A stretch of 64,000 nt of DNA, taken from Blastomussa wellsi (taxonomy: Eukaryota > Cnidaria > Anthozoa > Scleractinia > Plerogyridae). Location of the stretch: the NCBI GenBank assembly GCA_947652115.1, contig OX393562.1:3905830-3969829 (forward strand), in the 5' to 3' direction. Made by a program: the position numbers and the translations under genes. Each line of letters begins with the position of its first letter. Position 1 is the first letter of the stretch. Of the stretch, positions 1 to 12,843 are shown piece after piece. The notes below the pieces were generated by a model, which was not told the origin of the DNA, ran no database searches, and saw only the letters and a program-made list of their open reading frames with translations.

Positions 1-2858
1 AAGAGAAGCTATTGTAAGCAATATAATAGCAGATGTAGAACAATAAAATGGAACGAAAAGGATGTATATTTTTCTCCTTTTGTTGCAGAAAAAAGATGAT
101 ATTCATAAAAGAGAGCACCCCAAATCAAAGTTGGCAACTGGAGGAAATAATAATGCCAGGCAGATATAATATATTGGAATATAAGATAACTGAGATAAAA
201 TAAATGAAACACAATGTAATGGCGATCGCGAACTTTCAAACAAAGTAACGTCAAACAACAAGGTACAGGAGAATATGCAGGAATAATCATTTTGTATAAA
301 TAAAAGCGATGTATGGTTTTAAGATTTAATCGGATTGGAGCGTGCGATCACCAGTTATAGATGATTTGATCTGAACAAGCAAGACAGCCATTGGTACTTT
401 TTCAAAAAATTCCAAAGATAAATAATGAAAAAATGTCGTGCGAATTTACTGGCCGGTCATACTAAGTTTTTTCTCTTTTTTTGTAATTTAGTTAATTTGC
501 AGTTGAAATAAACCTTGTTGCTGTCGCTGCCTTAACGAAGCCGAAACGTGCTTGCACCAACGTTATTTACTTTGTTGTTGTTATTTAACTTCTGTAAGCA
601 TATGTCTTTTTTCTAGGTTTTTTTTTTCCTGGCGATGATAAATTAAAGGGACAGCTCAACTTTAAGCACGAGCTGAAAAGTGTAAAGTTGTGTTCGTAGG
701 TAATAGCGGAGCTTCTGAGCGTAGGGCGCGCACGCGGGGAGCAGCATAGGTAAGGAAAGTTGGTAACCCATCCGGGCTCAGATCCGAGCCCTTAGCCAAA
801 TCTGTATATTACTTTTATGATCTGCTTGTTGTAATTTTTTATTACAGTACTTTTATAACATTATTTTAAATAATTTCCGACGTTTCAAGAAAGTAGACTT
901 CTTTTCTTTTTTTTCTCTAGGACCTTTAGAAATAAGCACAATTTTAAAAACTGGAAGAGGGAAGTCTGGGCAGCAAATTCGACTATCATCTGTTACAATG
1001 TTGATAAAATTTTTACTTCTCAACCAGAATGTATTTTCAAAAACTAGAATAATGACATATAACAATAAGCGAACAAAGAAATGCAAGGAAAAGAACAACA
1101 ACAATAAACGAACAAGACAGGCTCCTCCTTATCAAGTAACTTTTCTTTGTTTTCTTTCGTTTTCTTTACATCTCGAAAGAGTCTTTGCACTATAACTGAA
1201 TTTTTTATTAATAAAAGGACGGAAAGCAATCTCAAATTAAATAAATAAAAGTAAAAGATGGTTTGCCAAATGGGTCAGGGCCACCTAGCCATTTGGATGA
1301 GTTTTTACCAGGGATGCAAAGTGCATTTCTTTTTCTTGTGGCTGTCGTTTCTTCAGTATCAGCTGCCAGATGATACTCGTCCAAATTTCTCAAATTTTAG
1401 TTTCCAATGTTGCGAAGGGCGAAGTAAGGTTATCCTCTACGAGGAGATTTAGTGTAATATTCTGCCCTGGGTAATTTTATTCATGACATGTACTAAGTAG
1501 CTCTGGAGAACAGCACTGGCCTGGGGAAAGCCCAAACTAGGCTCAGTAGACGCCAGATAAATTAAGGACCCGTCAAACCGGCTTCCTCTGAGGGAGGGCG
1601 GACGGTGGCCAACCACAGGATGTCGCGGATTAGAGTAGAGTGCACAAAGAAAGTAAAGCATATCTCAGTTTTTTTTTTCATTAATTCATCCCAAGGGCAT
1701 CATTACCAATTTAAATTGACTTTAAATGGGTAGAAGGTGCTTCTTATTTTGACGGACATAGAGGGGAACACCATAAGAATGACAGAAGCGTCGGAGCATG
1801 GCATAGACCAAGAATTTAGCTGTTTCTCTTTGACGTTCTTTAAACGGACTTTAGTGGCTGGCGGTTCGTGATAAATCTTGATTAAACCAAATAAATGGGC
1901 ACAACATATTTAACTCAATACCGACCATGTGCCAATACAAACCCTGCTTCTATAAACTCTATTCCATTTCGATCGTGTACACATCGATACCACACACAAA
2001 AAGCCCTCTTTCTCGCTTTTTTGCTTGTAAAATGGATCGTACATTAAAATTTCTAACGCTATCCAAATTAATTAATTGTAATATAACTTGTAATACCTAA
2101 CCTTTTTCGATAACAGAAAAATACAATCTTTTTTGAGAACTGGAATTTAGCACTTTTTAGTTGGCAAAATATTTTATCTTGCAAGATTTGGTGGACTCGA
2201 GCAGCATAAAAAAAATTCTCAACTAATTACCTTAGCTTTTTAACAAATGAATTGTTTGTTTTCGTAGTGAGTTTGGATGTCAAGTTCAAACAACCTTTTA
2301 AAAATAACGTAAATAACATTGGAGGAGAAAAGGTATCATCTATTTCAGATAAGTGATCCAGTCTGTTAACGAAAACATCATGCAAATTTTCAAATTATGT
2401 TGCTTGCGTGGGTTGAAAAGATATGGTACTATTTCTGCGAATGTTTTAAAATTCCTGCTTAAAATATTCCGGATTGAGATATTGCCTGTGAACGAAAACA
2501 GCAGGATTGATCGACATGAGAATGATACGATGCGGCAAGGGAAAAAAATTGTTAGCGTAACCATCGGCATCACTTAATGCTGTCCAATATAAATAATTAA
2601 CTACATCAGCGTTGAATTGTGCTCGGTGCCTTTTAGAAAAAATGTAAATAATGCGTAGGTTTCAGGTCAATTTTCTAAGAACAGGACATGACAAAAGTTA
2701 AAAAATGTTATTAGATAGGGAAAAGACGTAACATTGTTTTCAGGGCATTAATTAGCTGGATCAAAGCTGGGCCGTAAAACACCTGCTTTAATTTATAATC
2801 TTATAGCCATCCGTCTCATAAGTGAGGTATTGACAGGCCGAGTGCAGTTGACGAGAAG
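1..2858. other. Non-coding, upstream of the ASIC-like gene
   Basis: No gene recognised. Open frames here are short, low-complexity and without known motifs. The stretch is AT-rich with short T runs. A small hairpin, GGGCTCAGATCCGAGCCC, lies near 774-791. The channel promoter is presumably in the last few hundred bases; TATAAAA at 2869-2875 is too close to the start codon to be trusted as its TATA box. Confidence 0.5.
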
Positions 2859-2891
2859 ATGCAGTAGTTATAAAACCACCTGCATAAAACG

Positions 2892-5800
2892 ATGACTTTT
2901 AAGATGAGGACGATTACTCACCCTGTGGAAGGTGAATACGTCTCAGATATCGAAAAGAACGGAAAGGATACAAATCATTACCGTGTCAACAAGAAAACAA
3001 GCAATGGTAAAACGGAAAACGTGGAAACACTAAAATGCTTCCTGATGAACACGACATTGCATGGAGCACGTTTCGTGTTTTCTGAAAATATGCTGCGACG
3101 CTTTCTTTGGAGTCTGGCCCTTATCGCATCAATGGCATTTTGCTATTATCAAGGGTATGGTTCCTTGAGGCAGTTTATACAGCGGCCATTCAACACAAGG
3201 ATTACCTCAAAAACCGACTACGAAAACGGATTAACCTTCCCTGCTGTTACCGTGTGTAACCTTAATCCACAGAATATTCACAGAGTAATGCACCTGCGAT
3301 ATCCACACATGGACGCGAAGCAAACGGCTGATGTCATTTCCCAATTGCTTAAGCTTTCAAAAGACGATATAACTGATGATATCGTGAACAAATATCCTGA
3401 ATTCTTTAGCCGTGATAAAATGGCAGAAATGTGGAAATTATTCAGTCATCAAATTGAAGAGATGCTTCTTCCAAATGCTCTGCCGACATACACCTCCTGC
3501 GCGATCGATGGACTTGTGTGTGGTGCAGCGAACTTTAGCAAATTTGCCAGTACTTCATTTGGTCAATGTTTTACCTTTAACTCGGGGCAGAATGGTAGTC
3601 AACTGTTAGGGGCAGGTGTGGCCGGAAGAAATCATGGTCTTAAACTTCGTTTAAATGTACAACGTGACAGCTACATAAAATTTCCCAAAAATCCATCTGT
3701 TGGAATAACGGTTCTTGTACATGATCAGAATAATTTTCCGTTTATGGATGAACATGGTCTTGCCGTTGAGCCAGGAAAACAGACTTTTCTCTCCATTAAA
3801 ATGAAAAGGGTACGTAAAAATACTTATCCCTTAGATATTGCGGATTTTAAGATTTCATAGCAGTCCGCGGATGAGCCGAAATGTTTTGGCTCGGCTCCGC
3901 ATTCAGCTTTCCTCTGACTTTAATTTTCATCCCGGATTATAAATTATGAAGTTTGCATCACGGATCTCACGACGCTTTGCATAATGTTCGAACGTAACCT
4001 TCGTTTAGACAAAAAATATACTAAAGATAGGGAAAACAAACGTGTGCAGTCTGTTGCAGTGAAACTTAACCACGGGAATTTCCTAAGAATTCGAACGGGG
4101 TCTTACGAAAACAATGGCGAATCAGGGTGGTATGTGGATTGCATACCCCTTTTTCACCTCCTCAATTACCACGATCTATCACTGAAGTGGTTGTGGTCCT
4201 AGTCGATTTTTTTGTAACTACTGCAACAACGCTCAGGCACAGCATTTTTTATCGAAAGAAATTTCAAGTAACCTCGAGTAAATGGTACCTGTTTATTTAA
4301 CTATAAGTCCCATGTTGCGCCAAATATGGTTCAAATAATCAAGGATAAATCGGCATTCATCGTTTGAGGTTCTGGAGATCATCTGTTTCTGCGAAAAAAT
4401 ATTTATAAGATGCTGATTTAATTAGCCCTTGTTTGTAATTTCAGTATTTCTGACTTTTAGGCAACTCTAATGTAGCATAGTTTTATTATATAATGTGTTT
4501 GCAGATAATCAATTTACATCATCCGTATGCCACTAATTGTACACAGAGAAGACTAAATATGTTTAACAGCAGGACGTCTTATGCTTACTCCAAACCCGCA
4601 TGCCTCATGCAGTGTCGGAACGCTTTTCTTGTCAAAAAATGTCAATGCACATCGATGGAATTTCACGGTAAGTTGGAGCCAACAACACTTCTTTGCTTCT
4701 CGATCTGGACAAATCTCAGTGTAAATATTGGCAACAAATGGCGTTTTCACACAATCCAGCTCAAAAGCTTAGAAGCGCGGAAGAAGGTCTTCCGGCGTTC
4801 AAAATATTGTTAGTCTGTTCAAAATGCTATGCAATTTTATCCAATTTAACAGTCTACTTGGGAAGAAAACTAAACATGCGAACGTCAATTAACTGGGGAA
4901 GATTACTTGTTTATGTATCACGTGACGGGATTAGACCCCTCCCCTTCCACCTCAAAAAATTGATGGATTATGACGAACGATATCTTTTTTGCACGAGTAA
5001 TTGAAAAGTGTATGCTAAAAATTCCGATATAAAGTGGTTTTAATCACTTGAAAAGTGGTTACATTGGATTACTGGAAAAGCCTGTGTTTTCATAAAAATT
5101 CAATTCCCAGAGAATTTATTTGGTGCACCAATTTTACCGCAGTTCATTTGTTTGAAATACGAATGTGGTTGCCCGTCACGTCATATGAAAAAGCTTAAAG
5201 GGCCTTTGTCACTTTTCTGCACATGTGTGACGATTAATTCAAAGTTAGTTTATGCGGTTAAAATCCTCTTCCATCGACTTCGCGAGGCTTGCAAAAGCCG
5301 CGAGGCAAGGTATTATATTTGGTCATTTTTGAAAGTTTCAAACGGAATACATTGCTTGTATTTTCTTATCAACATCACAGAAAATATGATGTTCTCGAAG
5401 GGTGATACACAAAGCGGTTCGGGACGAAAGCTAAGACAAAGGGACGAGGCAAGACAAAGACGTTTCCGTGAGCACGTTAAAACTCCAGAACAATCGCTGA
5501 AGGGCACGGTGGTTCGTAGCAGCATGCAGTACGAAACCTTGCAAAGCGAAGCGAACATGTTTTGCCGTCCTTGGCCCTTTCTTTTGTCGGGGTTCCAGTG
5601 AAAACACATTTAAGACAAGGCCATTACTTTTGACAAATTACAAAGTTCGTGACTTGTCGGACACAGAGCTTTCGTTTTGGTTTGGAGAACGGTCTCTTCA
5701 GTTCTGCACGTTAATTGCAGATTGATTATAAATATTAGCTTACAGAATCGTGTATATTTTATTAATTTAAGCTATCGATCATAATTTCTCATCGTTCGGT

Positions 5801-8800
5801 GACCATTTTGCTGTCCATTCTCTCTTTAGAAATAGCCCAAGTTTGTGCTCCAAATGATACAGTGCTTTGCCTGATTCCCGCTCTTGGTAAGCAAAATCGT
5901 ATAGTATATAACGGTCATTTACGAGCTAGTTTTCTCGCAGGATAAAGCTAAAATATTTTTTCTAACTTTCCCCTGATTACTCAAGAGTAGGAGCTTTTCT
6001 AGAATAGATACGTCGGTCAGTTTGATTTCTATTGTTTTGAAAGTTTGCATCTGTACCTTCACAAATGTTACTTTCAATGGATAACAGATTTCTATGTTTG
6101 TAAGGAGTTTCTCGCCTAAAAAGAAAGAAACAACTGAGGTAAATTTGCCGCTACGCGCAGAGGCTCCGAAAATACCGGAAATAAAATAGCATGTCAGTGG
6201 CAAACGCGTAACTTAGCAACGAGATACTGTAATGGGTCCTCAAGCCCAGGAAAACGTCGAACTGCCCATGAGTCGAACCCAATGTAAACGAGCAAAATAT
6301 GTTTTTATGCTCATTTACATAAGGTTTGACTTGCGCGGAGTTCACGGCGCATGAAAGTTGATGATGGTATACTAAATGCGTCAATTTTTTATGCCAGGCG
6401 CCTTCAACGTCATAGACGTCAAAGGCGTCTAGACGGCGTCTTTCGCATAAAAGCTGCCAGTTATGTTATTGCACTTGTTTCCATACATAGTAAGGGATTA
6501 ACATGACTTTTTGAGGTCGCGCCCGCGTAATGTCATTTGCAGCCCGAGCGCGAAGCGCAAGGGATGCTACAAGGGCGAAACTACAAGGGTGCAAATAACA
6601 ATGTTCCCTCAAAAAGTCATTTTGTTATCATTATTATCAATATACAAGGCCAAATAACATCCTGATAACTAACAAATTTAGTAAAGTTCTCAAGAATACA
6701 AGTAAGAACTTACTTCGCGCTGTAAATGTCATAACTGTAAAAGCGGGACCGATATGTTTTGAACATGGGTGTAGAACTTAGCGGATATAGCCACGATGTC
6801 TCTGAAAATAATCGTCAGTGAGTTAAGAACTCATGGATAATCATTTTACAGTTGATCGTCGGTGTAAACTTCCCGCAGTACTTCAATCAAGTGAACGATG
6901 TTTCCCTTCTTGTAAGGGCGTTAAGAACTTGCTTTCTTTGTTCCTTCTGGATTGTGCTTTTGCTTCTAGCCTATCTTCAAGTCTAAATCCGAATTTTTTT
7001 GTCTGCATTCTTCCCATTTATAACAAGTAGACTCTGAAACCTTCGTTTTGTGTGAAACTGAACTTCAAAGCTTGCTGTTCGCTCGTACGCACCTCGATGG
7101 TTTTCCCGCGTCAAACGGTCTGAACGTAATCTGATTGGTTAAATTCATCACGTGAACCAATCAGCTTCAGGGCCGTTGCAACCCACACAGCGTGTGTATT
7201 GACGAGGCCTAATTTCAATTTGGCCGCGTTTATTGATAATAATGATACATTAACTGCAGCATTCTTATTAATTGATTTTTAGAAGGATTTAGTTCTTCTA
7301 AAGAAGGACACCAATGTGAACAGGATTGTCCTCAGCCATGCCAACACGTGGAGTACACTACATCTTTGTCATACGCCGGGCTGCAGGGTGATGTCTTCGT
7401 CGATAATCTCTTGTCGTTCCTAAATGGCTCTCGTGAGACGTTGTCTTCTTCAGCGTTATATAAGATGTATCATCCATTCCTCAATATGTCGAAATCAGAA
7501 CAGCAACATTACATAGAGTAAGTGATGCGTCGCCTTTTGTCTATAACATACTTAGAGCTTTTTAAGCCTTTTTTTTTGTATACGCCTATTTTCTTTTCCT
7601 TCTTGTACTATTGGTGTTAGCTGTGTGGAAAAAACGTCACTAAACCCTAGTTTGCACCACAGGCAGACCATCCTCTGTGTTTGAGGCCGCGTGACGTCAC
7701 GATACGCTATTTGATCTCATACATTTTCTACAATTCGTCACTACTGACCTCGGATTGATTCAACTGATCGCAAGAAATGGTTCATAAAATACAGGATTTT
7801 GCATCTTTTGATACCAAACTGTGATCTACTGTAAGCCAGTTAAATCACAGGCAGCCCAAGCTCACGTTGTGATCAGGATCATATTGCATAATAGCTGTCA
7901 TGGCAAAAATATAAGAGTTTGTATGGGAATATTTTACAACACCTTTTAGCAAACCGAAATACTGCAAATCTTAAATAAAATTGCCTTACCTTACTTTCAC
8001 TGTGTTTTTATTCTTGTCTGAACGCTTATTTTGCCGATTCTTGGCCATTTAGGCGAGTCATCGCTTTCTGGGTTCCCCACTACAAAGAAAAGAACAAGGC
8101 TGCACACTCCAGTTCGGATCGCCCGACGATCCAAGAGAAAAATCACAGCTTAAACTGGTCAAATGGCCTCAAATCCATCGCGAATTCCAAGAAGAGATGT
8201 TCTAGTTTCATTTTAACTCAACAACAATTCAGTTCAGGCTCTGACATCGATGCCAAGCGGCCGTTTGCTTTAAAAAATCCAAGGTAAAAAGATCTCCATT
8301 GTGCCTGTACACGCTCCTCACGACACACGACCGTTAAAAAACTCCTTGGTAACCCCGCCTTGATAATCGTCCTGAGGGGACCAGGGGAGTAACACAAAAC
8401 TTGTTGAGAGCAATTGACGGTGAGGTATAGTTTGTTAATGAGGCGGGGTTACCAAGGAGTTTTTTGATGGTCGTGTGTCGTGACGAGCGTGTACAGGCAC
8501 AATGGAGATCTTTTTACCTTGACCATTTTAAGTTGGGATTTTTTGCTTGGCTCGTCAGGCGTTCCGGACTAGGGTGTGCAGCCTTGTGCAGCCTCTCCCT
8601 CACAACGTGAGCTTGGGCTGCCTGTGGTTAAATGAAGTTCACTTACGTTTTGTCCTTTGCGTGGTTAAATTCATCACGTGAACCAATCAGCTTCAGGGCC
8701 GTTGCAACCCACACAGCGTGTGTATTGACGAGGCCTAATTTCAATTTGGCCGCGTTTATTGATAATAATGATACATTAACTGCAGCATTCTTATTAATTG

Positions 8801-11800
8801 ATTTTTAGAAGGATTTAGTTCTTCTAAAGAAGGACACCAATGTGAACAGGATTGTCCTCAGCCATGCCAACACGTGGAGTACACTACATCTTTGTCATAC
8901 GCCGGGCTGCAGGGTGATGTCTTCGTCGATAATCTCTTGTCGTTCCTAAATGGCTCTCGTGAGACGTTGTCTTCTTCAGCGTTATATAAGATGTATCATC
9001 CATTCCTCAATATGTCGAAATCAGAACAGCAACATTACATAGAGTAAGTGATGCGTCGCCTTTTGTCTATAACATACTTAGAGCTTTTTAAGCCTTTTTT
9101 TTTGTATACGCCTATTTTCTTTTCCTTCTTGTACTATTGGTGTTAGCTGTGTGGAAAAAACGTCACTAAACCCTAGTTTGCACCACAGGCAGACCATCCT
9201 CTGTGTTTGAGGCCGCGTGACGTCACGATACGCTATTTGATCTCATACATTTTCTACAATTCGTCACTACTGACCTCGGATTGATTCAACTGATCGCAAG
9301 AAATGGTTCATAAAATACAGGATTTTGCATCTTTTGATACCAAACTGTGATCTACTGTAAGCCAGTTAAATCACAGGCAGCCCAAGCTCACGTTGTGATC
9401 AGGATCATATTGCATAATAGCTGTCATGGCAAAAATATAAGAGTTTGTATGGGAATATTTTACAACACCTTTTAGCAAACCGAAATACTGCAAATCTTAA
9501 ATAAAATTGCCTTACCTTACTTTCACTGTGTTTTTATTCTTGTCTGAACGCTTATTTTGCCGATTCTTGGCCATTTAGGCGAGTCATCGCTTTCTGGGTT
9601 CCCCACTACAAAGAAAAGAACAAGGCTGCACACTCCAGTTCGGATCGCCCGACGATCCAAGAGAAAAATCACAGCTTAAACTGGTCAAATGGCCTCAAAT
9701 CCATCGCGAATTCCAAGAAGAGATGTTCTAGTTTCATTTTAACTCAACAACAATTCAGTTCAGGCTCTGACATCGATGCCAAGCGGCCGTTTGCTTTAAA
9801 AAATCCAAGGTAAAAAGATCTCCATTGTGCCTGTACACGCTCCTCACGACACACGACCGTTAAAAAACTCCTTGGTAACCCCGCCTTGATAATCGTCCTG
9901 AGGGGACCAGGGGAGTAACACAAAACTTGTTGAGAGCAATTGACGGTGAGGTATAGTTTGTTAATGAGGCGGGGTTACCAAGGAGTTTTTTGATGGTCGT
10001 GTGTCGTGACGAGCGTGTACAGGCACAATGGAGATCTTTTTACCTTGACCATTTTAAGTTGGGATTTTTTGCTTGGCTCGTCAGGCGTTCCGGACTAGGG
10101 TGTGCAGCCTTGTGCAGCCTCTCCCTCACAACGTGAGCTTGGGCTGCCTGTGGTTAAATGAAGTTCACTTACGTTTTGTCCTTTGCGTGGTATTTCGTGG
10201 TTTGATGGGGTTTTAAGGCGGTTAATTCCTCGCTAGTTGTTGCCGCCCACGGCCTCAAACACAGAGGATGGTCTGCCTGTGTTTGCACGACGCAGGTAGA
10301 GGTATTGTTACTCGCCTTGGGTTGGATTCTTGTCTATCCGATATTGTAGCAGCTTTCGTAAGCTTGCAATTCTACTGGCAGCAGTTGCTATTGTTTTAGG
10401 GGCTAGGAGCATTGTTCCTGTTGTTTGTTTTATCGTTTTCACGCAGGGTATCGATCCATTCGTGTGAGACCTTATGAGAGCTGCTACATCGCCTTGTCTA
10501 TCGAAGCTTACTCCACACATCTTAGGTCTCCTGACAGCCATTTAAAGATCGAGACACTGTCACGGGAATAACTTCAAAAATTCAACAGCCCTAAAACGTG
10601 TGAACGTCAATGGAAACCTACAAATAGTATTCAAGTTTTGTTAAAATTGCAAATGCCAGTGAACTTCAACTAAACATGGAGTTGTATCACTATGAAACCA
10701 CCAGGAACTTTGAAAAAGTCACGTGACTTTGCTTTGGAAAAAAAATGATGAAAACTATTTAAGGTCACCCTCTCCCTTAAGCAGTTTTCCTGATATCGTT
10801 CTCTTTATGTTCTAGGGGCATTTGAAGCTTCGTCATGATTTCGTGGCATTTTCCTAAATATACGAAAAATTACCCTTTAAAATTATTCAGATCTGGGTCA
10901 GTTCTCTGATCAGACCAGGACCAACCCTCGTTAATTTGAAGGACGTCCAAAAATTTATCTTTTAAGATAGGTGACGTGAAGCGATGACATCATGTCATGT
11001 GGAATTTACGTCATGATGTCCAAACAGCCGCCATCTTGGATCTGCCATCTTGGTTTTCTTGATTTTTCCAAAACGTCAGAAGACCACAAAAAAGCTGCTG
11101 TGAAGTACACAAAATGAACAAAACATGGCTATAATTTCCTAAAAATGTAAAAAAAATGCTTTAAAGTCTGTTTTGGTTAATAAAAATCCACATTTGGCAA
11201 ATAGCGCCTGTCAGAAAACGGCTGTCATTGAAACGTCACGGCCGGCTTGTCAAATGAGATAAATTTTAGATAAAAAAACAAGGTTTCCCAGCGTTTCTTT
11301 TTGCAGCATTGTTAGATATTCAAAGGTTTATTAACGTTATAAACTCAACGCGGGCACTTTCAACCCCCACCTCTTCATCTGGTCTGATTAACCAAGTCCA
11401 AAATTATTGAGGGCGGCAGCTCAAGCCCGAGACGTTATATGCCGTTTCTAAGGTCATTGCCACAAGCACGGCACGCTATATATAGCGTCATAACAATATA
11501 TTTGTTATTTATTTTCAGCAAATGATTCCTACAAATCTAAGCTCTATAGTTGTCTTTATTTTCGACTCTTTGTGACCCTTAGGTCATAACCTGCAAACAA
11601 ATCCATATATACTCATATGTTAGCAATATGTTCATTTATTCAAGCTAGTTTTCTTTGTTGTTTTTGTAAAACAATTCCACAGCAAAAACATAATTTCTTT
11701 GGACATATTTTTCAACGACTTGAGCTATGACGAACTGGAACAATTTCCAACGTTCGAGTTATGGGATCTGACTGGTAAGTGTTTCAATTCTAATGATAAA

Positions 11801-12798
11801 ACCCATAAATATCGGTTTTTAAGTAAGCTAACTAATCAATAAATTATTGCATGTACATAATATCTACCGAAACGAACACTGTGTTATAAAATTATTGCGG
11901 TACTGTTGGGTTTAGTGTATTCTATCAATTACCTATTGTCAAATACTCGCCAAGAAATAAGTTGCTAGTAAAAAAAATTACCTCAATCAATATATTTAAC
12001 AGAACTATAGCTTCCTTAACGAAAAAATATGGTTCTCAACCAAGCGAGATAAAGTAAATATTGACAACTCGTAAGCTTAATGGTATTTCAAAACACACAT
12101 CGTAATCAGTTTCAATCTTTTCAATTTTTGTCAATCCAATCCTTTGTTTATTTGGTGTGCTATTGAAATCGAATCGGTTTTTTCACTGTTTTAAGTTGTG
12201 TTTATTTCTTTATGCCACCCGAGTCGGCGGCCATCTCGTGACACAGTTCCTTAAATAAGCAAAATTAGTAAAAATCTACAAGTATACTAATGCAAATGCC
12301 GCAATCTGATTGGTTGAGCTACTGCACACTATCAGCCATTAGAGTGCAGTGGTTGAAGGTCGTCTTCAAAATGCGACAATGCAAAAGGTGATAGTTTCAT
12401 ATAAATCTCGAGCTCATAATCTAATTGTCAATTAGTCTATACTAAAACAGTAGAGATATAGGTAGCGTTCTTGACGAGTTCTTATTGGCTATTCAAACAT
12501 GCTATATCCTTTGCTATTCAACTCCGAGCAGCTCGTAATCCTCTCGAACACTCCCGTAAATAACTGAGTTGAATAAATGATTTAAAATAATAATTTCACC
12601 TTTATTTTTTCGTTATTTTAGTATACATCTAATTGCAGTAACGAGATTCATGTGCTGACGTTTCGAGCGTTAGCCCTTCGTCGGAGTGTATTCGCTCCGA
12701 CGAAGGGCTAACGCGCGAAACGTCAGCAATTGAATCTCTTTACGGCGGCCAATTGACATTATCAACCCAGTTGATAAAACCAAATTATATTGTTATAC

Positions 12799-12843
<45 letters not shown>

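Larger units (their letters stand above)
7136..10187. repeat. 1,526-bp direct tandem duplication (two units)
   Basis: Unit 1 is 7136-8661 and unit 2 is 8662-10187. The three junctions share TGGT (7136, 8662, 10188), a 4-bp microhomology. Reading the two units side by side I see no substitution, so the event is very recent or is an assembly or haplotype artefact. Each unit carries exon 4, the start of the outer inverted-repeat element and a complete inner element. The left breakpoint lies in a short palindrome, CTGATTGGTT...AACCAATCAG, at 7131-7164, that is complete only in unit 1. Confidence 0.95.
7658..10281. mobile_element. Outer inverted-repeat DNA transposon (non-autonomous), interrupted
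   Basis: The left end CACAGGCAGACCATCC at 7658 is matched by its reverse complement ending at 10281, with about 31 bp of terminal inverted repeat. It is flanked by the 7-bp target duplication TTTGCAC at 7651-7657 and 10282-10288. It lies in the intron after exon 4. It holds no ORF, so it would need a transposase in trans. An inner element and the tandem duplication have enlarged it; before the duplication it would have been about 1.1 kb including the inner insert. A 7-bp duplication is not diagnostic (hAT, P and Dada groups are near this size), so I do not name a superfamily. Confidence 0.82.

Noticed and set aside
2869..2875. TATA box of the channel gene
   Set aside because: It is 17 bases before the start codon, which would put transcription start inside the coding sequence.
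3984..4202. Extra ASIC exon between exons 1 and 2
   Set aside because: Exon 1 (ending 3809) joins exon 2 (starting 4505) in phase 0 with continuous family-like sequence; the intervening frame has no matching motif.
5152..5601. 149-codon plus-strand frame in ASIC intron 2
   Set aside because: No start context, splice partner or recognised domain. The basic segment near 5440-5480 might be a transposon remnant, but nothing supports a gene.
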